Origin: Sphingobacterium sp. ML3W
GTDB lineage: Bacteria; Bacteroidota; Bacteroidia; Sphingobacteriales; Sphingobacteriaceae
Length of the DNA stretch: 64,000 nucleotides
NCBI RefSeq assembly: GCF_029542085.1
Contig: NZ_CP107036.1
Span: 248,001-312,000, forward strand
Reading direction: 5' to 3'
Positions 53,298 to 63,348 of the stretch are shown piece by piece. The notes beneath the pieces are model-generated. The model searched no databases and was not told where the DNA came from. It saw only the letters and a program-made list of their open reading frames with translations. A program made the translations under genes and the position numbers. Numbering within the stretch: position 1 is the stretch's first letter; every line of letters starts with the position of its first letter.

Positions 53298-55547
53298 ATG
53301 ATCAAGTTTATCCGTTATTTTATTTTGGGATTATTTGTTTGGGAGCAAGCGTCTGCGCAAAAACTACCGACCGACTATGTCAATCCTTTTATTGGTACCA
53401 GTAACTATGGTACGACCAATCCCGGTGCTCAGGTACCCCATGGTTTAATGAATGTGTCTCCCTTTAATGTGATGGGGTCATCACTTAATGCCTTCGATAA
53501 GGATGCACGTTGGTGGTCTACACCTTACGAACATAGCAATAGCTATTTTACCGGTTTTTCACATGTCAATCTGAGTGGTGTGGGCTGTCCTGATATGGGA
53601 AGCTTGTTACTGATGCCAACCGCTGGGAAACTAGAAGTTGACTACCACCAATATGGAAGTACTTATACACAGGAAGAGGCTCATCCGGGTTATTATAGTA
53701 ATGTGTTAAAAAAATACGGTATCAAAACAGAGACATCCGCAACTGCTCGTGTGGGTGTATCTAAATTTACTTTCCCTAAAGGGCAGGCTAATATTCTACT
53801 CAATTTAGGCGAGGGGTTGACGAATGAAACTGGTGCCACAGTTCGTTATGTCAGTGATACGGAACTTGAAGGTTCGAAATTATTAGGTTCGTTCTGTTAT
53901 ACCAACAATCAGGCTGTATATCCGATTTTCTTCGTGATGCGAGTGAATAAAAAGCCCGCAAAGAAAGGTTATTGGAAATTTCAGCGTGCCGGTGAAAAAT
54001 GGGAGAATGATTGGAATAAAGATGCTGGCAAATACAAGATTTTTACCGATTATTCGAGCCAATTGTCTGGAGACGATCTTGGGGCATTCTTGAGTTTCGA
54101 CGTTCAGGAAAATGAGAGCTTAGAAGTACAGTTGGCGGTATCTTTCGTAAGCGTTGAAAATGCACGAAAAAATCTGGAGGCCGAGCAACCTAGTTTTGGA
54201 TTTGAGCGGATCAGAACGCAAGCTTCATCTTTGTGGAATAATGAATTATCAAGAATTCAGGTTGAAGGAGGTACCGAAGATCAAAAAACGGTATTTTATA
54301 CGGCTATGTATCATGCCATGATTCATCCAAATATTTTACAGGATGTTAACGGCGAATATCCGGCTATGGGAAATAGAAAGACCCTTGTCGCGGATCATAA
54401 TCGTTATACCGTATTCTCTTTATGGGATACGTACAGAAATGTACAGCCGCTCATGTCGTTGGTCTATCCAGATAAACAGATTGGAATGATTCGTTCCATG
54501 ATTGATATTTATAAAGAAAATGGATGGATGCCTAAGTGGGAGCTTTATAGCCGTGAAAGTTATACCATGGACGGTGATCCAGCAGTACCTGTGATCGTAG
54601 ATGCTTGGATGAAAGGCATTCGGGACTATGATATCAATACGGCTTATGAGGCTTTTTTGAAGTCGGCGACAACGACGGATTCTACGAATCGAATCCGTCC
54701 GGACAATGCCGATTATGTCAAGTACGGTTATGTTCCTCTTCGCGATTCTTTTGACAATTCAGTTTCCCATGCGATTGAGTACTATGTTGCTGATTGGAAT
54801 TTAGCGCAGTTGGCCAACTCGTTGGGAAAAACTAAAGATGCACAAACTTTTGGTAAGAGAGCACAAGGGTACAAGCATTATTATTCTCCAGAATATGGAA
54901 CATTTAGACCTATTCTTCCCAATGGATCGTTTTTGACACCTTTCAATCCATTGATGGGGGCTAATTTTGAACCTAACCATGGATTCCATGAAGGGAATGC
55001 CTGGAATTATAGTTTTGCGATACCATTTGATATCCCTGGTTTAGTTCAACTGATGGGCGGTAAGAAAAAATTTGTGGACAAATTGCAGGCCACCTTTGAT
55101 AAGGGTTATTTTGATGTTACCAACGAACCTGACATGCTTTATCCACATGTTTTTTCGGAAATAAAAGGTGAGGAATGGCGTACACAAAAATTGGTTAAGC
55201 AAATTCTGGATAAACATTTTACGAATAGTCCCGGTGGGATCCCAGGCAATGATGATACGGGAACAATGTCGACTTGGGCTTTAATGAATATGATGGGGAT
55301 TTATCCTTTTTGTCCCGGCAGACCAGATTATACGATCGTGACTCCGGTATTTGACAAGGTAACTATTCAACTTGATAAAAAGTATTATCCTAAGTCTGAT
55401 CGTGTGACCATTAGACGCCAAAAAGAGGGCAATGGAGAATTTATCAAAAAAATTATCGTCGATGGAAAGCCATTAGGAGGTTTTAAGATAAGCCATCAAG
55501 TTTTGGTCAATAGTAAAGATATACTGATTGTTACCGGAGACAGATAA
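53298..55547 (+). CDS. GH92 alpha-mannosidase
   Basis: 749 residues with a signal peptide (ending QASAQ). GH92 motifs: DYVNPFIGTSNYGTTNPGAQVPHG, FTGFSHVNLSGVGCPDMG, FSLWDTYRNVQP, the acid segment HEGNAWNYSFAIPFD and the base region GNDDTGTMSTWALMNMMGIYP. In most relatives the last is GNDDxGQMSAW, so the substrate site may differ. It is probably periplasmic or on the surface. Its 3' end is close to the third GH92 gene, and the two form an operon. Confidence 0.93.
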   Translation: MIKFIRYFILGLFVWEQASAQKLPTDYVNPFIGTSNYGTTNPGAQVPHGLMNVSPFNVMGSSLNAFDKDARWWSTPYEHSNSYFTGFSHVNLSGVGCPDMGSLLLMPTAGKLEVDYHQYGSTYTQEEAHPGYYSNVLKKYGIKTETSATARVGVSKFTFPKGQANILLNLGEGLTNETGATVRYVSDTELEGSKLLGSFCYTNNQAVYPIFFVMRVNKKPAKKGYWKFQRAGEKWENDWNKDAGKYKIFTDYSSQLSGDDLGAFLSFDVQENESLEVQLAVSFVSVENARKNLEAEQPSFGFERIRTQASSLWNNELSRIQVEGGTEDQKTVFYTAMYHAMIHPNILQDVNGEYPAMGNRKTLVADHNRYTVFSLWDTYRNVQPLMSLVYPDKQIGMIRSMIDIYKENGWMPKWELYSRESYTMDGDPAVPVIVDAWMKGIRDYDINTAYEAFLKSATTTDSTNRIRPDNADYVKYGYVPLRDSFDNSVSHAIEYYVADWNLAQLANSLGKTKDAQTFGKRAQGYKHYYSPEYGTFRPILPNGSFLTPFNPLMGANFEPNHGFHEGNAWNYSFAIPFDIPGLVQLMGGKKKFVDKLQATFDKGYFDVTNEPDMLYPHVFSEIKGEEWRTQKLVKQILDKHFTNSPGGIPGNDDTGTMSTWALMNMMGIYPFCPGRPDYTIVTPVFDKVTIQLDKKYYPKSDRVTIRRQKEGNGEFIKKIIVDGKPLGGFKISHQVLVNSKDILIVTGDR

Positions 55548-55578
55548 ATCACACAGATTAAAAGAAGCTATCTACACT

Positions 55579-57822
55579 ATGAAATATATGAAATACCTGG
55601 CATGCGCAGGTTTATTGGGAATACTGAGCTGTGCCTCACAGCAGGATTCGGCTGAAGGTTCCTATGCAAAATCGGTCAATCCTTTTATAGGGACAGATTT
55701 TACGGGTAACACCTATCCCGGAGCACAATCGCCCTTTGGTATGGTACAATTGAGTCCGGATAATGGATTGCCCGGTTGGGATCGTATTTCGGGTTATTTT
55801 TATCCCGATAGCACGATTTCGGGCTTTAGTCATACCCATTTAAGTGGGACGGGAGCTGGGGATCTATATGATATATCGTTTATGCCAGTTACATTGCCTT
55901 ATCATGAAGCCGCGGCACCTTTGGGTATTCATTCCAAGTTTTCGCATCAAAACGAACAGGCATATGCGGGGTACTATAAAGTAAAGCTGACAGACTATAA
56001 TATCGATGTAGAACTAACGGCAACCCCACGTTGTGGTATCCAACGTTATACATTCCCTGACGCTCAATCGGCTATTTTTTTGGATTTAAAAAAAGCAATG
56101 AACTGGGATGCCACGACAGATTCATACATCGAGGTGGTCGATTCAGTCACTGTACGCGGCTACCGGTTTTCAGAAGGTTGGGCCAGAGGGCAACGTGTCT
56201 ATTTTGAAACCCGATTTTCAAAGCCGTTTACTGCAGTTCATATAGACAGCTCGGCAATACAGTCAAGTGTTGATAGCATAACAAAAACGACCAAACGTAT
56301 TGGTACGGCTTTTAAAGCACGTTTTGATTTTAAAACATCTACTGGTGAACAAGTAACGCTCAGTACAGCCCTTTCGGGGGTAAGTATGGATGGCGCTTCC
56401 AAAAACCTGAAAGCTGAGGTGCCAACAGATGATTTTGATCACTATTTAAAACAAGCTGAAAGTAGCTGGAATAAAGAGCTTGGTAAGATTGCTATTCAGA
56501 CTGTAGATAAAGAAGCTAAAGTAAAGTTCTATACAGCATTGTACCATTCGATGTTGGCTCCAACTATATTTGGAGATGTAGATGGCGCTTATTTTGGCGC
56601 GGATAGAAAAATACATCAGGCCGAAGGTTGGACCAATTACAGTACTTTTTCGCTTTGGGATACCTACCGTGCTTCACATCCTCTATTTACTTATCTTGAT
56701 CCAAATCGGGTAAATGATATGGTGAAATCATTTATTGCATTTTACGAACAGCATGGTCGCTTGCCGGTATGGAATATCTATGGCAGTGAAACCGATATGA
56801 TGATTGGCAATCATGCAATCCCAGTTATTGTGGATGCTTATCTGAAAGGAATAGGTGATTTTGATGTCAATAAAGCACTGGAAGCTTGTGTAGCAACAGC
56901 AAACATAGACAACTACAGAGGTATTGGATTGTATAAAAAGCTGGGTTATGTACCTTATGATGTTGCGGATAAACACAATGCAGAGAACTGGTCTTTGTCA
57001 CGCACACTCGAATATGCATTTGATGATCATTGTATTGCGGTTATGGCGGATAAGATGGGGAACAAGGCGGTGGCAACTACGTTTTTTGCAAGAGCAAAAA
57101 ATTATAAAAATGTCTATAATTCCGCAACATCATTTATGCAACCCCGTGACAGTCATGGTGCTTTTGTAAAGCCATTTGATCCAGAAGAATACAGTGCACA
57201 TATCTGTGAAAGCAATGCTTGGCAATACTTCTGGTCTGTTCAACATGATATCCCGGGATTGATTGATCTCGTTGGCGGAAATGAGCGCTTTGGGCAGAAA
57301 TTGGATAGTATGTTTACCTTCCATCCATCAGACACCAGTAAACTGCCTATCTTCAGTACGGGCATGATCGGACAATATGCGCATGGAAATGAACCAAGTC
57401 ATCACGCTATATATTTGTTTAATGCGATTGGGCAACCATGGAAAACACAGCAATATGCTGCTGAAGTGATGGAAAAACTCTATCTAAATAATCCGTCAGG
57501 GTTAAGTGGGAATGACGATTGCGGACAGATGTCTGCTTGGTATGTATTCAGTGCGCTGGGTTTTTATCCAGTAGATCCAGTGAGCGGAAGGTATGAAATC
57601 GGTACACCATTGTTTGAACATAGCGAATTTAAACTTGCGAATGGGAAAAAATTTACTATTAAGGCAAATCACGTAAATAAAACCAATATTTACATACAGT
57701 CGGTTACTTTGGATGGAAAGCCTCTTGAAACAAGTTATATCACACATGAGCAGATCATGTCTGGAGCTACCCTTGTTTTCCAAATGGGAAGCAAACCTGG
57801 TCCGGTGTGGTACAAAAAATAG
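55579..57822 (+). CDS. GH92 alpha-mannosidase lipoprotein
   Basis: 747 residues from the ATG at 55579; the longer frame from 55528 overlaps the upstream gene. The lipoprotein signal ends GILSC. GH92 motifs: SVNPFIGTDFTGNTYPGAQSPFG, GFSHTHLSGTGAGD, SLWDTYRASHP, the acid segment CESNAWQYFWSVQHD and the base region GNDDCGQMSAWYVFSALGFYP. All expected catalytic carboxylates are in place. The three paralogues differ in these segments, which suggests different mannose linkages. A terminator follows. Confidence 0.94.
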   Translation: MKYMKYLACAGLLGILSCASQQDSAEGSYAKSVNPFIGTDFTGNTYPGAQSPFGMVQLSPDNGLPGWDRISGYFYPDSTISGFSHTHLSGTGAGDLYDISFMPVTLPYHEAAAPLGIHSKFSHQNEQAYAGYYKVKLTDYNIDVELTATPRCGIQRYTFPDAQSAIFLDLKKAMNWDATTDSYIEVVDSVTVRGYRFSEGWARGQRVYFETRFSKPFTAVHIDSSAIQSSVDSITKTTKRIGTAFKARFDFKTSTGEQVTLSTALSGVSMDGASKNLKAEVPTDDFDHYLKQAESSWNKELGKIAIQTVDKEAKVKFYTALYHSMLAPTIFGDVDGAYFGADRKIHQAEGWTNYSTFSLWDTYRASHPLFTYLDPNRVNDMVKSFIAFYEQHGRLPVWNIYGSETDMMIGNHAIPVIVDAYLKGIGDFDVNKALEACVATANIDNYRGIGLYKKLGYVPYDVADKHNAENWSLSRTLEYAFDDHCIAVMADKMGNKAVATTFFARAKNYKNVYNSATSFMQPRDSHGAFVKPFDPEEYSAHICESNAWQYFWSVQHDIPGLIDLVGGNERFGQKLDSMFTFHPSDTSKLPIFSTGMIGQYAHGNEPSHHAIYLFNAIGQPWKTQQYAAEVMEKLYLNNPSGLSGNDDCGQMSAWYVFSALGFYPVDPVSGRYEIGTPLFEHSEFKLANGKKFTIKANHVNKTNIYIQSVTLDGKPLETSYITHEQIMSGATLVFQMGSKPGPVWYKK

Positions 57823-57853
57823 TCAGAAGCGATATCATTGTTTTTGTCGAGAG

Positions 57854-57888
57854 AACCTCCAATAAGTTAACAGTTATTGGAGGTTTTT
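57854..57888 (+). terminator. Terminator after the GH92 genes
   Basis: Twelve-base arms AACCTCCAATAA (57854-57865) and TTATTGGAGGTT (57874-57885) with a T5 run at the end. Confidence 0.75.
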
Positions 57889-57902
57889 AGCGAATAGCAA
57901 TA

Positions 57903-58445
57903 CTATTCAAGGTTTTTATAAAAGTAGGTTGTACTACAGGGGGCACCATTAGGAAAAAGTGCATAATTTGGAATGTTTCCCACGACCTTCCAGCCACGTT
58001 TTAAATACAAAGCATAAGCAGGGCTATCTGTTACAGTATCTAACACCAGTAGTGATTTTCTCATTTTTTTCGCAATTAATTCAAGATGTTGCAATAGATT
58101 TTCCGCTATACCAAGACGTCGAAAAGCGGAATGCACCAACATTTTTGCCACGTCCGCCCGATGAGGCTGATTTTGTGGAAGGTCTATTTGTAATTGCACG
58201 GTTCCAACGATCTGGTCCGACGAGGCGTCTTTTGCAACAAGAAGCACTGTTTTTTCTTGCTGGACCTTTGCCAGGACATTGTTCCAGAATTCACTTGCTT
58301 TTTCTTCGCTTAAGGCCTGCATAAATCCCACTGAGGCCCCTCCTTGGACAACATCCAATGTTAATGCCACCAAGTCAGAAACGACTGTGTTATTTACTTC
58401 CTTTAATTCTTCAATGTGGATACTTCTCTTATCAGAGATATGCAT
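57903..58445 (-). CDS. GNAT-family N-acetyltransferase
   Basis: 180 residues. The GNAT acetyl-CoA site is visible in VAKMLVHSAFRRLGIAENLLQ followed by the LVLDTVTDSPAYALYLKRGW segment. The substrate is unknown. It resembles small stress or antibiotic-tolerance acetyltransferases in layout only. The DUF1877 gene lies 40 bases upstream on the same strand. Confidence 0.85.
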   Translation of the reverse strand: MHISDKRSIHIEELKEVNNTVVSDLVALTLDVVQGGASVGFMQALSEEKASEFWNNVLAKVQQEKTVLLVAKDASSDQIVGTVQLQIDLPQNQPHRADVAKMLVHSAFRRLGIAENLLQHLELIAKKMRKSLLVLDTVTDSPAYALYLKRGWKVVGNIPNYALFPNGAPCSTTYFYKNLE

Positions 58446-58485
58446 AGTTATTTTATGGTTTTTATTGGCGTGAAATAATTGCTTT

Positions 58486-58989
58486 TTAATTGAGAAATAG
58501 GATTACTGCTTCATGATGCAGGGCGGCCATCTGATAAAATGTTTTTAGGTCTTCGAAGTATTGAAGAAGATAATCTAATGCATTTTCATCATCCCAGATA
58601 TCTGGGTATATATCTTTTTCAAGCATGGTGGCCGAGTCAAAACGTTGCGTTAATTCATATATAGAAATTTCCTGTAACGCTAAATCAATCTGTCTAGTTT
58701 GTTCTATATCTGTATAGGTTGCTGGACCATATCCCATGTCCTGATTGCGATCGATGTCATTGGGACCAACTAATAGCCAGCATAACGGTGGAGCGGCTTG
58801 ATCGTATGTGCCGATTGATTCTCCTGTCAATAAAAAGAAAATACCTTCCCAAGCTTTATCAATATCTATTAAATTGTCCAAATGTATAGCTTCTTTGCTA
58901 TATACCATTTTTCTTAATGAATGACTATCAGTGAGAAAACTATTCAATGTTTCCAAATTGACCCGCAGGAAATTTTGTATCATGCTCAT
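58486..58989 (-). CDS. DUF1877 (YfbM-like) family protein
   Basis: 167 residues. The pattern LIDIDKAWEGIFFLLTG, GYGPATYTDIEQTRQI and FDSATMLEKDIYPDIWD matches DUF1877/YfbM, a soluble family of unknown function. It may be cotranscribed with the GNAT gene. Confidence 0.8.
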   Translation of the reverse strand: MSMIQNFLRVNLETLNSFLTDSHSLRKMVYSKEAIHLDNLIDIDKAWEGIFFLLTGESIGTYDQAAPPLCWLLVGPNDIDRNQDMGYGPATYTDIEQTRQIDLALQEISIYELTQRFDSATMLEKDIYPDIWDDENALDYLLQYFEDLKTFYQMAALHHEAVILFLN

Positions 58990-59082
58990 GATCTTTCGAT
59001 TTTGGTTGACTGCTTTTTATTTTCTGTTTTACAGAAGGATGTAACACTGTTGATTGTATTGAAAATATGACCTGGAGAAATA

Positions 59083-59316
59083 TTAATTATTGCTCCGTGT
59101 AAATGCAAAATAAATAACATATAGCCAGCCTAAGATGCCATGAATCAGCGCCCAGAGAATAGACTTGTTGCGATCCCAAGAAGTAACGACGGCAATTACA
59201 GAACCAAGTCCAATTCCGGATTGCGTAATTGTTTGGGTCGTTGAACGGCTAATTTCTTGTCCGAAAACCATGCTCGACATTCCGACGAACATGATCAATA
59301 AAGCTAGTTGTTTCAT
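59083..59316 (-). CDS. Small exported membrane protein
   Basis: 77 residues: a signal peptide (ending MVFGQ), a Ser/Thr-rich stretch, and two hydrophobic helices (IGLGSVIAVVTSW and ILWALIHGILGWLYVIYFAF). Similar short proteins occur in Bacteroidota, without known function. It lies alone between DUF1877 and a lipoprotein gene. Confidence 0.6.
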   Translation of the reverse strand: MKQLALLIMFVGMSSMVFGQEISRSTTQTITQSGIGLGSVIAVVTSWDRNKSILWALIHGILGWLYVIYFAFTRSNN

Positions 59317-59613
59317 AGTGTTTTATTCAGTTCTTTTCGTTTTTGATTCCTCATCGATTTTCTTGATTCGTCTAAAATTAACGGTCTTCTAATCTAGTCT
59401 ATATTCTTTTTCTAAGTTCCGTAATTCTTCCTTAAGAAACAAGCTGTTGCCCTTGACTAGTTTTACAGTATTTGCTAATCGGGTAATTATCGGTGCTATT
59501 GTTTGGGGTAAAATTGTACCCAAATGATAGCGAATCTTAAAAAACATGCAACGAATATTAACTGTCTTAAAGAGCCTGTTTTGAAAATACGTTATTTGTT
59601 AAAAAATAGAGAT

Positions 59614-60117
59614 ATGAGAATTATTATTTTGACATTAATCATCAGTACATTCGCATTGACATCCTGTGGTGGTAATTTGGACTTCGGATATAATGAGAAG
59701 ATTGCCGGTCTTTTCTATAGTTGTAAAGAAAAGTTGGATGAAAGCTACAATAAATTGTTGGAAGGAGAATATGATGCGGATAAAACGGATGAATTATCCT
59801 ACGAAATGAAGCTAAAAGAGGTACAGGCGCTGAGCAGCTATGTCAAAGGAATAAAGAGTGAAGTCAATGCATTAAAGCCTAGTGAAGCGGCTACAGGCTT
59901 CCATTTGACTACAATAGCTTACATGACGAGAATTGCGGATGGTTATGGTACGTTGTTGGTCAAATATGTGGATGAGCAGAAAAAAGGTGCTAGACAGGCC
60001 TTATTACGAGATATTACGGATGAAAAAGCTAAAATAGCAGTCTTGGCAGATACTTGTTTGGAGAAACAGGTTGAGTTTTTAAATAAGGTGGGGATAAAGG
60101 CTGCTGCTGCGCAATAA
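59614..60117 (+). CDS. Lipoprotein of unknown function
   Basis: 167 residues from the ATG at 59614, where a lipoprotein signal begins (MRIIILTLIISTFALTSCGG); the frame opens 30 codons earlier. The mature part is helical and charged (YSCKEKLDESYNKLLEGEYD). I do not recognise a family. The next lipoprotein gene follows 29 bases later, so both may form an operon. Confidence 0.6.
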   Translation: MRIIILTLIISTFALTSCGGNLDFGYNEKIAGLFYSCKEKLDESYNKLLEGEYDADKTDELSYEMKLKEVQALSSYVKGIKSEVNALKPSEAATGFHLTTIAYMTRIADGYGTLLVKYVDEQKKGARQALLRDITDEKAKIAVLADTCLEKQVEFLNKVGIKAAAAQ

Positions 60118-60146
60118 GATAATCAATGAAACATAATTTTTAGCCA

Positions 60147-61025
60147 ATGAGAACGTGCTTAACAATTGATAAGTTTTATTTAATGTTGGTTTTACTTTTA
60201 CTTGTTGTATCCTGTAAAAGTAAAGCCATAAAACAAGCTATCAAGCATCCCAATCAACAGGAAACTGTACGACCCGATTGGCTAGCGCATAAGTATGATC
60301 GAGTAATGAAGATTGAGGATCGTCAGGTGACACGATTAGAAGGCAATTATCTATTGGATCTGCCATTGCAGTTTAACGCAGATTCAATAGATGTGTTTTA
60401 TTTGAGCGCAAAGATCCCAATAGAACTTTTCAAGAAGTCTTCGGCGTTTTATCCTGAATTGCAAAAATTCATTCTTATTGTCCCTGATTGGAATTTTTAC
60501 AGTGAAGTCAGTAAAATGGCTTCAAAAAGTGGAATGTGCGTGGAAGCAGAAACGACAAATTTTTATTACTATATCAGACGGGAAGAGGATAATGTAAAAG
60601 TTGATAGCGTCCGGCTTGGGGGACTAGAAAATCCAACGATTGATTTTGCTAAACCTATAGTGCCTGAAAACCTATTAACAGTATATTGGAAGGAAAGCTA
60701 TGGTTCTGTCTGCTGCCCTCGTGATCCGATGTGGGATGTCGCCGATCAGGATAGCTCTTTTATCCGAGGTTTTGAGGAAAGAAATAAATTCAAGGTAACT
60801 ATAGGGCGATATATTCAAATGCAAGGAAAAGAGGGTGAAAATAGTATATATTATACATTGCCGGGATTGACAACAGCACAGCGATTGCAATTTTTGCTTG
60901 AGAAGCGTGCACAATGGAGATTAAATAGAGAAGCCAAGAAAATGCCACTTTCAACCAAATTGTTTACACCTCAATTGCAGCAGATGATAACAACAGGTTT
61001 TAACAAGCTTGAGGAAATGCCGTAG
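60147..61025 (+). CDS. Lipoprotein of unknown function
   Basis: 292 residues with a lipoprotein signal ending VVSC. The mature chain is mixed alpha/beta with a Cys-Cys-Pro pair (SVCCPRDPMWDV) and no motif I know. It is the second gene of a lipoprotein pair. Location in the inner or outer membrane cannot be told. Confidence 0.6.
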   Translation: MRTCLTIDKFYLMLVLLLLVVSCKSKAIKQAIKHPNQQETVRPDWLAHKYDRVMKIEDRQVTRLEGNYLLDLPLQFNADSIDVFYLSAKIPIELFKKSSAFYPELQKFILIVPDWNFYSEVSKMASKSGMCVEAETTNFYYYIRREEDNVKVDSVRLGGLENPTIDFAKPIVPENLLTVYWKESYGSVCCPRDPMWDVADQDSSFIRGFEERNKFKVTIGRYIQMQGKEGENSIYYTLPGLTTAQRLQFLLEKRAQWRLNREAKKMPLSTKLFTPQLQQMITTGFNKLEEMP

Positions 61026-61132
61026 CAGATAAGAAAATAATGTTGAGTCGAAGATTTCCGTTTTTAAAATGTATCTGTTCAAAGTATAGGGTTTATATAA
61101 CATTTGATAAATAAGCATAATTTTGAAATAGT

Positions 61133-61879
61133 ATGAGAATAAACAATCCATATAAAATTGTAGGCTTAGTGGCAACAATTGTACTTATAGGCGGCTCTTG
61201 TCAGGGACAGGAGGCAACCAAAGCTGCTAAAGGAGGTGTTGAAGACACTGTTTTACCTATCGGTCAATTACAGGGAAAGTATAATGCGATAGAAGACATT
61301 TGGGAAAATCCAGATACTGCTTACGAACAATTTATACGATTTGATGGCGAAATTCTTGCGACTTTCCATCGGACGGATGCTAATGGAGATTTAGGAACTA
61401 TTGGCATCATTGATAAGACAGGAAAGGTTATTGTACAACCCAACTATTTCAGTACTACAACAAAACCACATTTTGGCTTTTTTGAAGTACAAGATAGTAA
61501 ACAACGTGTAGGGTTGGTCAATGAGAAAGGTGTGGTGATCGTTTCGCCAGAATATGAGTCTATCTTTCTGGATGACACTCTTATGGCGATTGATAGTACG
61601 ATCATCAAAGTAGCGAAAGATGGAAAGCAAGGATTTATTGATTATAACGGCGCTATTGTGGTTCCTTTTAAATATCAGGTTTTGGATGTTGTGGGTAAAA
61701 ATAGAATCATGTATATGGAATCACCACAGCATTGGGGATTGATGGATTACAACAGCAAAATATTAACCGATCCTGTTTTTACCTTTAGTAATATTTTTGT
61801 CGACGGAAAAACGGTGTTGCCACAGGCCGATGGCGAAGAGTATACACTTTATGAAGATGGGAAAATCGTTAAGAAATAA
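61133..61879 (+). CDS. WG-repeat protein
   Basis: 248 residues with an N-terminal export signal (a Cys in GGSCQGQ could be a lipid site). Several WG-like repeats are visible: GIIDKTGKVIVQPNYFSTTT, VGLVNEKGVVIVSPEYESIF, GFIDYNGAIVVPFKYQVLD and GLMDYNSKILTDPVFTF. WG repeats form beta structures with poorly known binding roles. A TAATTTTG box (61118-61125) sits only seven bases before the start. A hairpin follows the stop. Confidence 0.8.
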   Translation: MRINNPYKIVGLVATIVLIGGSCQGQEATKAAKGGVEDTVLPIGQLQGKYNAIEDIWENPDTAYEQFIRFDGEILATFHRTDANGDLGTIGIIDKTGKVIVQPNYFSTTTKPHFGFFEVQDSKQRVGLVNEKGVVIVSPEYESIFLDDTLMAIDSTIIKVAKDGKQGFIDYNGAIVVPFKYQVLDVVGKNRIMYMESPQHWGLMDYNSKILTDPVFTFSNIFVDGKTVLPQADGEEYTLYEDGKIVKK

Positions 61880-61897
61880 TTGTTGTCCTGAAGTAAG

Positions 61898-61930
61898 AAA
61901 GTGCTATTTCCAGAGCGGGAATAGCACTTT
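61898..61930. terminator. Bidirectional hairpin between WG-repeat and glutaminyl cyclase genes
   Basis: Eleven-base arms AAAGTGCTATT (61898-61908) and AATAGCACTTT (61920-61930) between convergent genes. Confidence 0.65.
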
Positions 61931-61983
61931 AATGAATAAACTGTCTTTATGATTGTGTACATCATAAGCTAACGAGAGATTAA

Positions 61984-63084
61984 TTAATCCAGTAGCTGTA
62001 TTTCAAATATTTTGTCCCAATTTTTTCCTGTGAGAAAAAAGGTGTTTGATTTTTTATTGTAGGCAATTCCGTTTAATACATCCAGATCAACATGTTGTGT
62101 CACATTTTCTCGTAATTTGGAAAGATTTACTAACCCCTCTATAGCACCTGTTTTTGGGTCTATGATACCCATGACATCTTCCATAAAGAAATTAACATAA
62201 ATCTTTCCTTTTACCCATTCCATTTCGTTTATCTGGTTAACGATTTTCTCATTTGTGGCAACACGGATATAACCAATTTTGGAAAAATCATTAGGATTGA
62301 GTATATAGATATTTTCTGAACCATCTGACATATACAAATTTTTACCATCCGAGGTCAACCCCCATCCTTCCATGTTTTTGAAATATGGTAGTGTTTTTAT
62401 TGTCTTTAATGTTGCCACATCATAGACATAGGCAAGATTGCTTTTGTAGGTCAATTGATATAATTTCCCATTTAATATGGTGGCACCTTCGCCAAATATT
62501 GAATCGGCTAATTCGATCTTTTTGATTGGCTTTCCTGTGGTGGGATTGACAATGCGGATACTTGACTTACCTTTATTTCCACTTAACCCAACGCCATTGC
62601 CCGTACTTTCCATCAAGTTTTCTCCAAAGAACTCTAACCCTTGTGTGAAAGCTTTGATATCATGTGGGTAAGTATTAACAATTCGGTACTTTAAAATTCG
62701 AGGTGGGTTTGATGGCAAATAGTCTATGTTTACTGTGTTTTCTTCGGATTTTCCAGCATTAAATACAACCGCCTTAATGATTTGCTTGCCAAATTTCTCT
62801 CGTGATAATCTATATGTTACTTTATTGTTTTCTGTGACTTTAGCAATCGGGTAATCATTGATATAATAAAGGATGGAATCAATTTTTACATTAGGTGTAT
62901 TTGTAATCTGAAACGATAATTCTTCATTTGTTGTATAATCTTGTTTAATCCCCTCGAAGCTAAAGCTTGGATTATTTTTTGGTAAGTTATCTGGAGACGG
63001 CAATGTTGTTTTTTTACCGTTTTCTCCGCATCCTATAAAAAGAGATGCTACTGTTAGCAAAAATAGTGAAGAAGTTGTTTTCAT
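61984..63084 (-). CDS. Glutaminyl-peptide cyclotransferase (beta-propeller type)
   Basis: 366 residues. A lipoprotein signal ends FIGC. Residues 30-120 look like an Ig-like pre-domain. The rest matches the five-bladed propeller glutaminyl cyclase family: FTQGLEFFGENLMESTGNGV, ADSIFGEGATILNGKLYQLTYK, GWGLTSDGKNLYMSDGSENI and NEMEWVKGKIYVNFFMED, ending GIAYNKKSNTFFLTGKNWDKIFEI (given in part). These enzymes form N-terminal pyroglutamate on exported proteins, which is common after signal peptidase cleavage before Gln in Bacteroidota. Many exported proteins in this window do have Gln after the cleavage site. Confidence 0.88.
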   Translation of the reverse strand: MKTTSSLFLLTVASLFIGCGENGKKTTLPSPDNLPKNNPSFSFEGIKQDYTTNEELSFQITNTPNVKIDSILYYINDYPIAKVTENNKVTYRLSREKFGKQIIKAVVFNAGKSEENTVNIDYLPSNPPRILKYRIVNTYPHDIKAFTQGLEFFGENLMESTGNGVGLSGNKGKSSIRIVNPTTGKPIKKIELADSIFGEGATILNGKLYQLTYKSNLAYVYDVATLKTIKTLPYFKNMEGWGLTSDGKNLYMSDGSENIYILNPNDFSKIGYIRVATNEKIVNQINEMEWVKGKIYVNFFMEDVMGIIDPKTGAIEGLVNLSKLRENVTQHVDLDVLNGIAYNKKSNTFFLTGKNWDKIFEIQLLD

Positions 63085-63296
63085 TTTTGTAGAGCTTGAA
63101 GATAGTGGGATTTGTTTTATACTTAAAGAAAGATAAAAATAATTTCAAAAGAAACCTAAATCATTGCTGAAAAAGATTCATTGCGAAAAACAATTAAGCT
63201 GTTTTGCTCTAAAATAGTCTTGAAGACCTTGTTGCTGGAATTAGCTATACCAAATATGTGGGGAATAGAATCTGGAGCAGCAGTATTTTGGTAATT

Positions 63297-63336
63297 AGGT
63301 TTGAGCGACACGAAATTATTTCGTGTGCTCAAACCT
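63297..63336. terminator. Long hairpin downstream of the SusD-like gene
   Basis: Arms AGGTTTGAGC...ACACGAAA and TTTCGTGT...GCTCAAACCT pair over 18 bases with a single-base bulge and a three-base loop. It lies 13 bases past the SusD stop. A T-rich tail is stronger on the plus strand. Confidence 0.7.
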
Positions 63337-63348
63337 TTATTGTTGTTT

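Noticed and set aside
59507-59522. Operator GGGTA-N6-TACCC before a lipoprotein gene
   Set aside because: Five-base arms only, no regulator nearby; not distinguishable from chance.
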